From NCBI GenBank assembly GCA_041658205.1, contig JBBAAO010000001.1, positions 434,001 to 498,000 of the forward strand: a stretch of DNA of 64,000 nucleotides. The letters run 5' to 3'. This stretch comes from Bacteroidota bacterium. GTDB lineage: Bacteria > Bacteroidota > Ignavibacteria > UBA10030 > UBA8401. Positions 43,246 to 52,277 of this stretch are shown in pieces; position 1 is the stretch's first letter; the number at the start of each line of letters is the position of its first letter. Below the pieces are notes generated by a model, which ran no database searches, was not told the origin of the DNA, and saw nothing but the letters and a program-made list of their open reading frames with translations. A program made the translations under genes and the position numbers.

Positions 43246-44636
43246 TGACCTCTTCTCAAATCACAATCATTGGCGGTGGAATTTCCGGACTGACGACAGC
43301 GTGGTGGCTTCGTAAGCAGAGTTATTCAATCAAAGTTCTGGAGCGTGATGCGACAGTCGGCGGAACGATGAAGACTATCCGCAACAACGGCTGGCTGATT
43401 GAAACCGGTCCGAACAGTGCGCTGGAAACATCTCTGTTATTTAAAACGTTGTTCGCTGATCTTGGTTTATCCGATCAACTTGTCTATGCAAATCCTGTCG
43501 GAAATAACCGATACATTTTACGCAACGGTATGCTACACCCACTTCCAATGTCTCCGGTAAAATTCTTACGAACCAACTTATGGTCTTTGTCAGGGAAAAT
43601 TCGATTACTGAAGGAACCGTTCGTTGGAAGAGCAAAAAAAGAAGAATCGATTGCCGAATTTGTCGAGAGACGTCTTGGCAAAGAATTGCTGGACTATGCG
43701 ATTAATCCATTTGTTGCAGGAATATTTGCTGGTGCTCCGGAACAATTAAGTGTGCGTGCGGCATTTCCTAAATTATATGCCCTTGAGGAAAAATATGGCG
43801 GTTTAATTCGAGGGCAAATTGGTGGGGCTCGCGAGCGGAAGAAACGGGGAGAAGTGGCAAAAGACCGGGCACAAATGTTTTCATTCAAAAATGGAATGCA
43901 AACATTGCCGGATGCAATCGCTAAGGCATTGGGAAATGATATCCAAACTTCATCAAATGTTGAAGGGCTGGAGTACGACGAAAAAGGGAAACGATATGTT
44001 CTTCGTTATTCTACAAAAGGATCAGTGCACACACATCATACAGATAGCATTGTCTTTGCCGTTCCGGCCTCAGTTGCAGCCCGATTGATCGAACCATTTG
44101 ATGATACGTTGTCCAAAAGTATTGACAATATTGTTTATCCTCCAGTAACAGAAGTATTTGTTGGCTACAAGTCAAAACAAGTACACCGTCAATTAGACGG
44201 TTTCGGATTTTTGATTCCCGCAAAAGAACAACGGCAAATTCTTGGGGTCATCTGGTCTTCCACATTATTTGAAGGAAGAGCTCCCGAAGGATCAGTTGCT
44301 CTAACAGTTTTTGTGGGAGGATCACGGCAGCCGGAGTATGCTCTTCGGAATGATGCCGAACTTTTGCAAACTGTAAGTACCGAATTGAAGGAATTGATGC
44401 AAGTGGATGGCGAACCTGTTTTTACGCACATTACCCGGTGGGAGAAAGCAATTCCGCAATACCATATAGGGCATCTCAACATTGTGGAGCAAATGAAACA
44501 ATTTGAAGAACGTCACCCCGGAATTTTCCTTTCCGGTAATTATCGTGATGGGATTAGCGTAGGTGATTGTGTGATACAATCCGGGAAAATAAGTCAACGA
44601 GTTAATGAATATCTTGCTTCACGAACAACATTATGA
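43245..44636 (+). CDS. hemG: FAD-dependent protoporphyrinogen oxidase
   Basis: A 463-residue flavoenzyme of the HemY/PPOX type that oxidises protoporphyrinogen IX to protoporphyrin IX. ATG 43245 opens the FAD-binding motif TIIGGGISGLTTAWWLRKQ; the frame continues upstream inside hemH without homology. Further signatures are VLERDATVGGTMKTIRNNGWLIETGPNSALE, FVERRLGKELLDYAINPFVAGIFAGAPEQLSVRAAFPKL, MQTLPDAIAKAL and the closing GIFLSGNYRDGISVGDCVIQSG. This type passes electrons to oxygen or other acceptors. A coproporphyrinogen oxidase role cannot be ruled out but is less likely with hemN beside it. Symbols hemY and hemG are both in use for this family. Confidence 0.94.
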   Translation: MTSSQITIIGGGISGLTTAWWLRKQSYSIKVLERDATVGGTMKTIRNNGWLIETGPNSALETSLLFKTLFADLGLSDQLVYANPVGNNRYILRNGMLHPLPMSPVKFLRTNLWSLSGKIRLLKEPFVGRAKKEESIAEFVERRLGKELLDYAINPFVAGIFAGAPEQLSVRAAFPKLYALEEKYGGLIRGQIGGARERKKRGEVAKDRAQMFSFKNGMQTLPDAIAKALGNDIQTSSNVEGLEYDEKGKRYVLRYSTKGSVHTHHTDSIVFAVPASVAARLIEPFDDTLSKSIDNIVYPPVTEVFVGYKSKQVHRQLDGFGFLIPAKEQRQILGVIWSSTLFEGRAPEGSVALTVFVGGSRQPEYALRNDAELLQTVSTELKELMQVDGEPVFTHITRWEKAIPQYHIGHLNIVEQMKQFEERHPGIFLSGNYRDGISVGDCVIQSGKISQRVNEYLASRTTL

Positions 44637-44643
44637 GGCTGCC

Positions 44644-45639
44644 ATGGCTGATACAAAAATAACAATTGAATCGAACCAACGTCTTCGCAGAATGAGAATG
44701 ACTCCTGCGTTTCGCAGTATGGTGCGGGAAACGGAGTTAGCACCGAACGATTTTATTTATCCATTGTTCGTCGTTCCGGGAAAGAATATCAAACGAGAAA
44801 TATCATCAATGCCTGGTGTGTATCAACAATCCATCGATGAGCTAGTTAACGATAGTATTGAAACGTATAAATTAGGAATTCCCGCAGTGATTCTTTTCGG
44901 CATACCGGATCATAAGGACGAGGTTGGCAGCGGAGCATACGACGAAAACGGAATTATTCAACAGGCAGTCCGGGCTTTAAAGAAAGAAGTTCCCGAACTT
45001 GTCGTTATCACCGACGTATGTCTCTGCGAATATACTTCGCACGGGCATTGTGGTATTGTTCATGGTGACGAGATTGTCAACGATGCATCAGTGGAACTGT
45101 TAACGAGAGAAGCATTGACCCATGCACAGGCGGGCGCAGATATGATTGCTCCGTCCGATATGTTCGACGGTCGTGTCGGTGCAATTCGCAAAATATTGGA
45201 TGACAATAATTTTAAGAATACTCCGATTATGTCTTACGCTGCAAAATACGCGTCAGGATATTATGGACCGTTCCGAGAGGCGGCTGAAAGCACACCGAAG
45301 TTTGGTGACCGCCGTTCGCATCAAATGGATCCGGCAAATTCTAACGAAGCGCTCCGTGAAGTGGAGCAGGATATTCGTGAAGGGGCTGACATTATTATGG
45401 TGAAGCCCGCTCTTGCGTATATGGATATCATCCGCAGAGTAAAGGATACATTCAATATTCCTACCGCAGCGTATAATGTCAGCGGCGAATATTCAATGAT
45501 TAAAGCGGCCGCGCGAAATGGCTGGATTGATGAAGAGCGAGTAATGATGGAAACACTCATCGGTATGAGGCGTGCGGGAGCCGACCTTATCTTAACGTAT
45601 TTTGCAAAAGATGCCGCAAAAGTATTGGCGAGGAAATAA
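44644..45639 (+). CDS. hemB: Delta-aminolevulinic acid dehydratase (porphobilinogen synthase)
   Basis: A 331-residue enzyme joining two 5-aminolevulinates to porphobilinogen. ATG 44644 has GAGG at 44635-44638; an upstream ATG at 44605 lies within the end of the oxidase gene. The zinc-binding cysteines are intact (Cys126, Cys128, Cys136 in DVCLCEYTSHGHCG), so it is of the Zn-dependent type. Both Schiff-base lysine regions are present, MSYAAKYASGYYGPFREAAES and IIMVKPALAYMDI, and APSDMFDGRVGAIR has Phe where Met is common. Seven nt separate it from the preceding gene and four from hemL. Confidence 0.97.
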   Translation: MADTKITIESNQRLRRMRMTPAFRSMVRETELAPNDFIYPLFVVPGKNIKREISSMPGVYQQSIDELVNDSIETYKLGIPAVILFGIPDHKDEVGSGAYDENGIIQQAVRALKKEVPELVVITDVCLCEYTSHGHCGIVHGDEIVNDASVELLTREALTHAQAGADMIAPSDMFDGRVGAIRKILDDNNFKNTPIMSYAAKYASGYYGPFREAAESTPKFGDRRSHQMDPANSNEALREVEQDIREGADIIMVKPALAYMDIIRRVKDTFNIPTAAYNVSGEYSMIKAAARNGWIDEERVMMETLIGMRRAGADLILTYFAKDAAKVLARK

Positions 45640-45643
45640 ATCC

Positions 45644-46930
45644 ATGAACACAAAAAAATCCGATACATTATTTGAAAGAGCACAACAATTCATTCCGGGA
45701 GGAGTCAATTCACCCGTGCGGGCGTTTAAATCTGTCGGCAGGAATCCTGTCTTCATAAAAAAAGCACTCGGTTCAAAAATGTGGGATGAAGATGGAAATG
45801 AATATATCGATTTTGTCGGATCATGGGGTCCGATGATACTCGGACATGCACATCCGCTCATTATTGAAGCGATTCAAAAAACCGCAATTGATGGAACAAG
45901 TTTTGGAGCAGCAACGGAACGTGAAGTGGAAATGGCCGAACTAATCCATTCCATAATGCCTGCAGTGGAAATGGTTCGAATGGTGAATTCAGGTACGGAA
46001 GCTACAATGAGTGCTATCCGTTTGGCTCGCGCATTTACCAAACGAAACAAGATCATAAAATTTGACGGATGTTATCACGGTCATGCCGATTCATTTTTAA
46101 TTAAAGCGGGATCAGGTGCGGCAACATTCGGTGTTCCGGATAGTCCCGGTGTTACATCATCGGTAGCTAGTCAAACGCTTGTTGCAGATTTTAATAATAT
46201 CCAATCGGTTCAAGCGCTTGTCGATGCTCATAGAGGAGATGTTGCGGCAATCATTGTCGAGCCGGTTGTTGGAAATATGGGATGTATTCCACCACAAGGA
46301 AATTTTTTGACTGAACTTCGCACCTTATGTACTCGAGAAAATATTCTTTTAATCTTCGATGAAGTGATGACAGGTTTTCGTGTAGCACTTGGAGGAGCTC
46401 AACAATTATATAATATTACACCTGATCTTACCACACTCGGAAAGATCATCGGTGGCGGCCTGCCAGTGGGAGCGTATGGAGGAAAGAAAGAAATCATGCA
46501 GCAGATTGCACCTTCAGGTCCGGTGTATCAGGCGGGAACCTTGTCGGGGAATCCATTGGCGATGGCTGCAGGTATGACGCTATTGAACATCTTAAAAAAT
46601 GACAGTTCGATATACACGCAATTGGAGCAAAAAGGATCAACATTAGAGAAACAGATTCTGCGTATCGCGAAAGATAAAAATCTTCCCCTTACGGTGAACA
46701 GAGTCGGATCAATGTTTACCCTATTCTTTACCAAAAACGAAGTGCATAATGCGAATGATGCACGGAGTTGTAATACAGTGAAGTTCGGTGAATATTTTCG
46801 GCTCATGTTGGAACAAGGAATCTATCTGCCGCCGTCTCAATTTGAAGCAGCTTTTATTTCGGCATCGCATTCGGAGGAGGATATTGAACGAACAATCCAA
46901 TCGATACAGAAATGCCTCATGACGATATAG
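45644..46930 (+). CDS. hemL: Glutamate-1-semialdehyde 2,1-aminomutase
   Basis: A 428-residue pyridoxal-phosphate enzyme making 5-aminolevulinate, the second step of the C5 pathway. ATG 45644 starts a conserved N-terminus with LFERAQQFIPGGVNSPVRAFKSVG. Signatures include FVGSWGPMILGHAHP, MVNSGTEATMSAIRLARAFT, KFDGCYHGHADSFL, VEPVVGNMGCIPP, FDEVMTGFRVALGGAQ and the PLP-binding Lys267 in TTLGKIIGGGLPVGAYGG. It ends the haem operon; the 112-nt spacer to the convergent GH31 gene shows no clear terminator. Confidence 0.97.
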   Translation: MNTKKSDTLFERAQQFIPGGVNSPVRAFKSVGRNPVFIKKALGSKMWDEDGNEYIDFVGSWGPMILGHAHPLIIEAIQKTAIDGTSFGAATEREVEMAELIHSIMPAVEMVRMVNSGTEATMSAIRLARAFTKRNKIIKFDGCYHGHADSFLIKAGSGAATFGVPDSPGVTSSVASQTLVADFNNIQSVQALVDAHRGDVAAIIVEPVVGNMGCIPPQGNFLTELRTLCTRENILLIFDEVMTGFRVALGGAQQLYNITPDLTTLGKIIGGGLPVGAYGGKKEIMQQIAPSGPVYQAGTLSGNPLAMAAGMTLLNILKNDSSIYTQLEQKGSTLEKQILRIAKDKNLPLTVNRVGSMFTLFFTKNEVHNANDARSCNTVKFGEYFRLMLEQGIYLPPSQFEAAFISASHSEEDIERTIQSIQKCLMTI

Positions 46931-47042
46931 TTGACACATAAATCAGTTGCAGTGCTTAACAAAAAAATACGGCTAAGATGTTGGTATTTTCTTTATAAGT
47001 AAAAACGTAGTTGTGGGACTGGAACGAGGCACACACTGAAGA

Positions 47043-50000
47043 TTATTTTAACAGTAAACTTTTTTTCATTTCGGCAAAACCTCCGGATTGCAATCGATAA
47101 AAATATACCCCGCTAGAAACATTGTTTGCATTCCATTGAAGTTCTTTCCACCCGGCAGATTGTTCATTATCCATTAACATTGCAATCTCACGCCCAAGAA
47201 TGTCGTGAATGGTCAGTTTCACATGAGCAGAATAGGGTACCGCATATCGAATGGTTGTGATGGGATTAAACGGATTGGGATAATTTTGTTCCAATTGAAA
47301 ATTTTCCGGAAGAATAACTGAGGCGCCATTGTGCACACTCAATCCAATATCGTCGATATCATCCTTATATGTAAAAATCAGTTGTGGTCGAACGGCACTC
47401 GATGAATTTTCTTTTGAATAAAAAACTTTCGTTCCATTCTGTGCTATAGGATCTGGCTCCTTCAATAATATTCCGAAATTTTCAGCAGGATTTGTTTTCC
47501 AATAATGAACATAGTCTGTAATATCCCACGCAAACTCGCTTTGAGTATTGCTGTTGACGGTAACCACAGATGAATATGAAGGAGTAATATCTCCTCCGGC
47601 AGTATTCCAGGTAAGTACATTATATTTTGCGCTGTTCCATGTAACCATTTCTGGATCGGCAAGGCTCCCGTCAATTCCGCTTTTTGTTCCTTCATTCCAC
47701 GGTGTCAATACGCGATAGGAAGCCAATTGTTTTTCAATGGAACCGTTTCGATTATCAGCGAGCGTAAGAAGTAATTCTGCTTTTACCAGACTGCTATCGA
47801 CAATCTTAATTCCGGTAAGATCAAATCGGATTAACGCCGATTTATCATCATTATTACTACTACCTCCGAAACGACAAGCCTCAAACAGGTCATTGCCTCC
47901 CATGTTGTTATTGGGCATGTATTCGGCAATATGTGTGTCAGTTGTTCCATTGTAACCATTCATCCCTTGCTGTAGTATGACTTTCATTCGTCGCGGCATT
48001 GTATACGAGAATTCTACTTTGTTCAAAACATTGTGCTGATCACTTTGATCGGCAATATTAGATATTGCCAATGTGTATTTTGTTTTCTTTTGATGCTTCG
48101 ACGTGTAGAGGGTTACTCCATTCTGTTGCATATTCGATACAATTTTTCTGATCGTGATCCCTCCGGAAATGGAATAGTTTGCCGGATTTTCTGCACTCGA
48201 ACCATTCGTTCCAAGCAAGACCTGCTCATCAAACTGCACATAGAGTGTTGAGTCTGTAAGAATGGAGACTGTATCGACTTTTGGTGCTATTTTGTCGAGT
48301 CCGAGATAAACAGAAATTATGTGTGCTGATTGATTATCGGGAAGTCGGACGAACGTGCTTTTGAGCTGTTCATCGTAACCCCATGCTTTAATGGAGTAAT
48401 TACGAACACTGTCTGAAGAAACATATGAAATCAATTGTCCATCAACTGTTACGGAGTCGGGCATATGAGTGAAACAAAAATCAGCAATATAATCTCGTAC
48501 GGGAGTAACATATGAACCTGCAGGAGCACCGATAGAGATTGTTGCTTTATCATTATTTCGTTGATGTGAGAATATTCTGTTTGTATGGATTCCTTTTTCA
48601 TAATCATAATTCGTTCCATTATCCTCATAGAGAATCGTTGATCCCGATCCAATTCCAAAACCTTTTAAGACGAGAATGTTCTGTGTGTTCGGATCATCCA
48701 CAAATGCTCCTACCTTTGCAGTTGGAATAACCGATCCGGATTTGATGAAATACGGGATATCTTCTTTTGTCACCGAAACGTTAACATATGCTGGCCCATT
48801 AAAAACTTGTCCGGTAACAGCATCAATCCATTCTCCTTCAGGAAAATACACATTGGCAACAGTAGCTCCCTGTGCGACGATTGGGTAAACGAGCATGTTA
48901 TCGCCAAACATCCATTCGCTGGATATATTGATGACTTTCGCATCCTGAGGATAGTCAAAGATCAAGGGACGAACCATGGGAATTCCGAGCTCATGAGTTT
49001 TTCGAGCTGCAGAATAAATATATGGGAGAAGTTCGTACCGCAAACGGATATATTTTTTTGCGATCGCTTCCGCTTCGGTTCCATAATTCCACGGTTCCCG
49101 TTCCTGATTCAATGTTCCATGCACCCTGAAGATCGGAACAAACGCGCCAAACTGAATCCATCGGTAATAATTTTCCGGTGTAGGATTGCCATTGAATCCT
49201 CCGATGTCCATTCCCCACCACGGAACACCGAGATTGATGCTGGAGAGCATAAACAGGCGTTGATTTGCCATACTGGCAAAACCTGTATTGATATCTCCAG
49301 ACCATAAGCCATAAGCGTACCGTTGTGCCCCCAGATAAAAATTTCGATTCAGTGAAAAAACTCTTCGATCATTAAATAAGCGTTGCCCTTCGTATTCTGA
49401 TGATTCCATATAAAGAGTCATCAAATTTCCGCCATACTCATCACTCTCATCATTCCAATATCCGATAATGCCATTTTGATATGCACCGCCTTTATTCACG
49501 AACGAATCCCAATACCAATTCCGTGTTTCCTTTTTTCGAAAATCTAATCTTCCAACTTGTTTTCCGCTGAAATAGTCATTGACATAATCAATGAAGAGGC
49601 CATTGTCTTTCGCGTAATTTCCTTGAACAGTTCCTGTGTGGATACGAGGTTTACGAATTCCCATAAGTTTTAATCCGACAGAATCCATGTCATGTTTTAA
49701 TTGACCAGAAGGGGCGGAAGGAAACTTATCACCGAAACGGAATTCACCATAATTATCTGAACCCCATGCCATCCAATCAAAATCCAGAATGTAAGCATCA
49801 ATCGGAATTTCTTTTGTACGGTAGGATTGAACATTCGACCGTAATTCATTTTCATCTATTCCCCATTCTGTATTCATAAATCCAAATGTATACTTCGGAG
49901 GCATCGGCGCTCTACCGGAAACATCCGTCATTCCTTTAAAGATTTCCTTTGGGGTTCCAAAAAGGAAAAATACATTAATATCAATTTTATTGGTTTCCGA

Positions 50001-50621
50001 ACTCTGCACATATTGTACGCTCGATCCTGAAATTGAAATCGACCCTCCATCGGTATCCATCATCATCCCCCAACCATCTGTTGTCCAGACAAAGGGTGCT
50101 CCTGCGCCACCTTGAGCTCCAGCATCAATCTTTGCTCCATTGTTCTTGGTGAGACTTCCGGTAGCATTGTTATCGATGCCGTAAAAATTATTACCGATTG
50201 CGTGCAGAAAAAGTCCGTTGGAAATAAATCCGCCGCTTGCCGGTTCATTAAAAAGGAGTTTACCGCTTGATTCGTATCCCGCAAAACGAAGCGGTGATCG
50301 ATGTATTTCAAGTAAAAATTTGCTCGTTTTATAGATGATAGGATCAGATGAGGTGTCGATGATTGCTGAAGAGTATGTCCAATTTGTATCACCCAAAACT
50401 GGCGTATCATTATTTTTTATACGATTCGGTCGGAAATTTACCTGGACCACATTATCGGATATAGCCCTGATGACTACTTGGTCTGAAGTGCAGTTTAGTA
50501 TCAGTTGATTCTGTCGGATCTGAATCTCAGTCAGATTTCCGATCCCCTGTGCAATCGAAAGTGAAGAGATAAAACATAAAGTGAGAGAAATACGGAGTGT
50601 AAATCCAAAGGTACTTTTCAT
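47043..50621 (-). CDS. T9SS-secreted GH31 glycoside hydrolase
   Basis: A 1192-residue exported enzyme. The start at 50621 (ATG) gives a signal peptide (MKSTFGFTLRISLTLCFISSLSIAQ); the frame is open 29 codons further upstream. The N-terminal beta-sandwich and TIM barrel are of GH31 type (alpha-glucosidase/alpha-xylosidase): IDAYILDFDWMAWG, nucleophile Asp391 in IGYWNDESDEYGG, acid/base Asp443 in LWSGDINTGF, and PWWGMDIGGFNG. An Ig-like domain follows, then a DNRLRE-type module (about 877-1095), which binds polysaccharide in related proteins. A T9SS sorting domain (LEQNYPNPFNPITTIRYAVP, ending KKSLLLK) closes the chain. Substrate specificity (xyloglucan side chains, starch-like glucans or others) cannot be decided from the motifs. 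Confidence 0.93.
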   Translation of the reverse strand: MKSTFGFTLRISLTLCFISSLSIAQGIGNLTEIQIRQNQLILNCTSDQVVIRAISDNVVQVNFRPNRIKNNDTPVLGDTNWTYSSAIIDTSSDPIIYKTSKFLLEIHRSPLRFAGYESSGKLLFNEPASGGFISNGLFLHAIGNNFYGIDNNATGSLTKNNGAKIDAGAQGGAGAPFVWTTDGWGMMMDTDGGSISISGSSVQYVQSSETNKIDINVFFLFGTPKEIFKGMTDVSGRAPMPPKYTFGFMNTEWGIDENELRSNVQSYRTKEIPIDAYILDFDWMAWGSDNYGEFRFGDKFPSAPSGQLKHDMDSVGLKLMGIRKPRIHTGTVQGNYAKDNGLFIDYVNDYFSGKQVGRLDFRKKETRNWYWDSFVNKGGAYQNGIIGYWNDESDEYGGNLMTLYMESSEYEGQRLFNDRRVFSLNRNFYLGAQRYAYGLWSGDINTGFASMANQRLFMLSSINLGVPWWGMDIGGFNGNPTPENYYRWIQFGAFVPIFRVHGTLNQEREPWNYGTEAEAIAKKYIRLRYELLPYIYSAARKTHELGIPMVRPLIFDYPQDAKVINISSEWMFGDNMLVYPIVAQGATVANVYFPEGEWIDAVTGQVFNGPAYVNVSVTKEDIPYFIKSGSVIPTAKVGAFVDDPNTQNILVLKGFGIGSGSTILYEDNGTNYDYEKGIHTNRIFSHQRNNDKATISIGAPAGSYVTPVRDYIADFCFTHMPDSVTVDGQLISYVSSDSVRNYSIKAWGYDEQLKSTFVRLPDNQSAHIISVYLGLDKIAPKVDTVSILTDSTLYVQFDEQVLLGTNGSSAENPANYSISGGITIRKIVSNMQQNGVTLYTSKHQKKTKYTLAISNIADQSDQHNVLNKVEFSYTMPRRMKVILQQGMNGYNGTTDTHIAEYMPNNNMGGNDLFEACRFGGSSNNDDKSALIRFDLTGIKIVDSSLVKAELLLTLADNRNGSIEKQLASYRVLTPWNEGTKSGIDGSLADPEMVTWNSAKYNVLTWNTAGGDITPSYSSVVTVNSNTQSEFAWDITDYVHYWKTNPAENFGILLKEPDPIAQNGTKVFYSKENSSSAVRPQLIFTYKDDIDDIGLSVHNGASVILPENFQLEQNYPNPFNPITTIRYAVPYSAHVKLTIHDILGREIAMLMDNEQSAGWKELQWNANNVSSGVYFYRLQSGGFAEMKKSLLLK

Positions 50622-50771
50622 AATGTAAATTCTATCTTTGATAGTGAGTAGAGTGAGATATCCTAATCTAAAAAAAGATATATTAATATACTCAATTTGT
50701 TCAGCCATTCATATTTGAAGGAGTCGATGGAGCTGCATTTTCCAAGCGCGTTACAAAATTGAAAAATTACT

Positions 50772-51974
50772 ATGAGCAAACAATACGATATAATAATTGT
50801 AGGGGGAGGAATTATTGGTTTGGCGACCGCACTACAAATTCACATTAAACAGTCATCGCGTAAAATTCTCATCCTCGAAAAAGAATCTGTTGTTGCTCAA
50901 CATCAAACCAGTCATAACAGCGGAGTAATCCATTCAGGCATCTATTACAAGCCGGGAAGTCTGAAAGCCAAAAATTGTGTAAGCGGTTATCAAAAGATGG
51001 TGCAATTTTGTCGAGAAAATGAAATTAAACACGAAATATGTGGCAAGATCATCGTTGCAACATCTGACCAAGAAATTCCTCAATTAAACAAATTATTGGA
51101 AAGAGGCCTTGCTAACGGACTTGCCGGATTAAAAGAATTATCGGCCGGCGAGTTAAAAGAAATTGAACCGCACGTTAATGGCATCCAAGGTATTTTTGTT
51201 CCGCAGACCGGTATTGTAGATTTTGGTGAAGTTGCCAATACCATGAAGTACATTCTCTTGAATGGAGGAGTGGAGATTCGTTGCGGAGAAAAAGTGATTG
51301 GTATTCAAAAGGAAAATAATGGCTCTCTTGTCCAAACACGACAAAGTGAATATTTTTGTAAAGTGATTGTTAGTTGTGCAGGATTACATTCCGACAGGAT
51401 AGCACGATTGACACAAAAAGATCTCCGTTTGCGAATCATTCCATTCCGCGGCGAATACTATACAATAAAAACAGAGAAAAAATATCTTGTAAAAAATCTT
51501 ATCTATCCGGTTCCCGATCCTTCATTTCCATTTCTCGGTGTTCACTTTACCAGAATGATCCATGGTGATGTCGAGGCTGGACCAAATGCCGTATTTGCAT
51601 TTGCTCGTGAAGGATATACTCGTTCCAGTTTTAATGTGAAAGATATTTTTGAATCTGTTGCATGGCCGGGATTCCGATCGATTGCCAGAAAATATTGGCG
51701 AATGGGTGCGGGGGAATTTTATCGTTCATTGAATAAGACGGCATTTACGAAAGCGCTACAGAAATTGGTTCCGGAAATTACCGAACAAGATCTTGTTGCA
51801 GGCGGTTCCGGTGTTCGAGCTCAAGCGTGCGATTATGATGGAAACTTACTCGATGATTTTTATATTCTCGAAGAGACATCAACTATCCATGTCTGTAATG
51901 CACCCTCTCCGGCAGCGACTTCTTCATTATCCATAGGCGAATATATTTCGGAAAGAGTGTTTGGCCATGTTTAG
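50772..51974 (+). CDS. lhgO: L-2-hydroxyglutarate oxidase
   Basis: A 400-residue FAD-dependent enzyme of the DAO family. It has the dinucleotide motif IIIVGGGIIGLATALQI, then ILEKESVVAQHQTSHNSGVIHSGIYYKPGSLKAKNCVSG, which is characteristic of LhgO, plus VPQTGIVDFGEVANTM, FPFLGVHFTRMIHGDVEAGPNAVFAFAREGY, the late GGSGVRAQACDYDG and NAPSPAATSSLSIGEYI. It oxidises L-2-hydroxyglutarate to 2-oxoglutarate, passing electrons to the quinone pool. It stands alone on the plus strand between minus-strand glycoside hydrolase genes, divergent from the GH31 gene (150 nt), and has no visible functional tie to them. Confidence 0.94.
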   Translation: MSKQYDIIIVGGGIIGLATALQIHIKQSSRKILILEKESVVAQHQTSHNSGVIHSGIYYKPGSLKAKNCVSGYQKMVQFCRENEIKHEICGKIIVATSDQEIPQLNKLLERGLANGLAGLKELSAGELKEIEPHVNGIQGIFVPQTGIVDFGEVANTMKYILLNGGVEIRCGEKVIGIQKENNGSLVQTRQSEYFCKVIVSCAGLHSDRIARLTQKDLRLRIIPFRGEYYTIKTEKKYLVKNLIYPVPDPSFPFLGVHFTRMIHGDVEAGPNAVFAFAREGYTRSSFNVKDIFESVAWPGFRSIARKYWRMGAGEFYRSLNKTAFTKALQKLVPEITEQDLVAGGSGVRAQACDYDGNLLDDFYILEETSTIHVCNAPSPAATSSLSIGEYISERVFGHV

Positions 51975-52277
51975 ATTCATGAAAAAGGTGTCATCAAATC
52001 TATTGAGGAATCTATAACAAATACAACCACTTAGGAAAATACTTCCTGTTGATTCTATATTTATTTATTCGTCAGTACGTTTGTAACACGAAAGTCTTAA
52101 ATCGTTGGTTCTTGTCGTGAATTGGATCTCATGATCGTATAATAAATTCCTTGTTTTCAGCTTGCTTTGTCTATCCACCGGTGCAGCCCGGTATCAATTT
52201 CAAAATTGTAATCGTAAAATCTATAGTATAGCGGATAATGCATGGACTACAACAGGAGTTTGCTGTTTGTTCAGATA
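51975..52277. other. Intergenic, no feature seen
   Basis: 303 nt between the convergent lhgO and GH3 genes. It is A+T rich with no terminator hairpin with a T run and no open frame of note. Confidence 0.6.

Noticed and set aside
43245..44636. Coproporphyrin-dependent haem pathway (CgoX/CpfC/HemQ)
   Set aside because: hemN of the true type is in the operon and no hemQ is present, so the protoporphyrin route is favoured.
48807..49307. 166-codon plus-strand frame opposite the GH31 catalytic region
   Set aside because: Shadow of the GH31 gene, no start signal and no motif.
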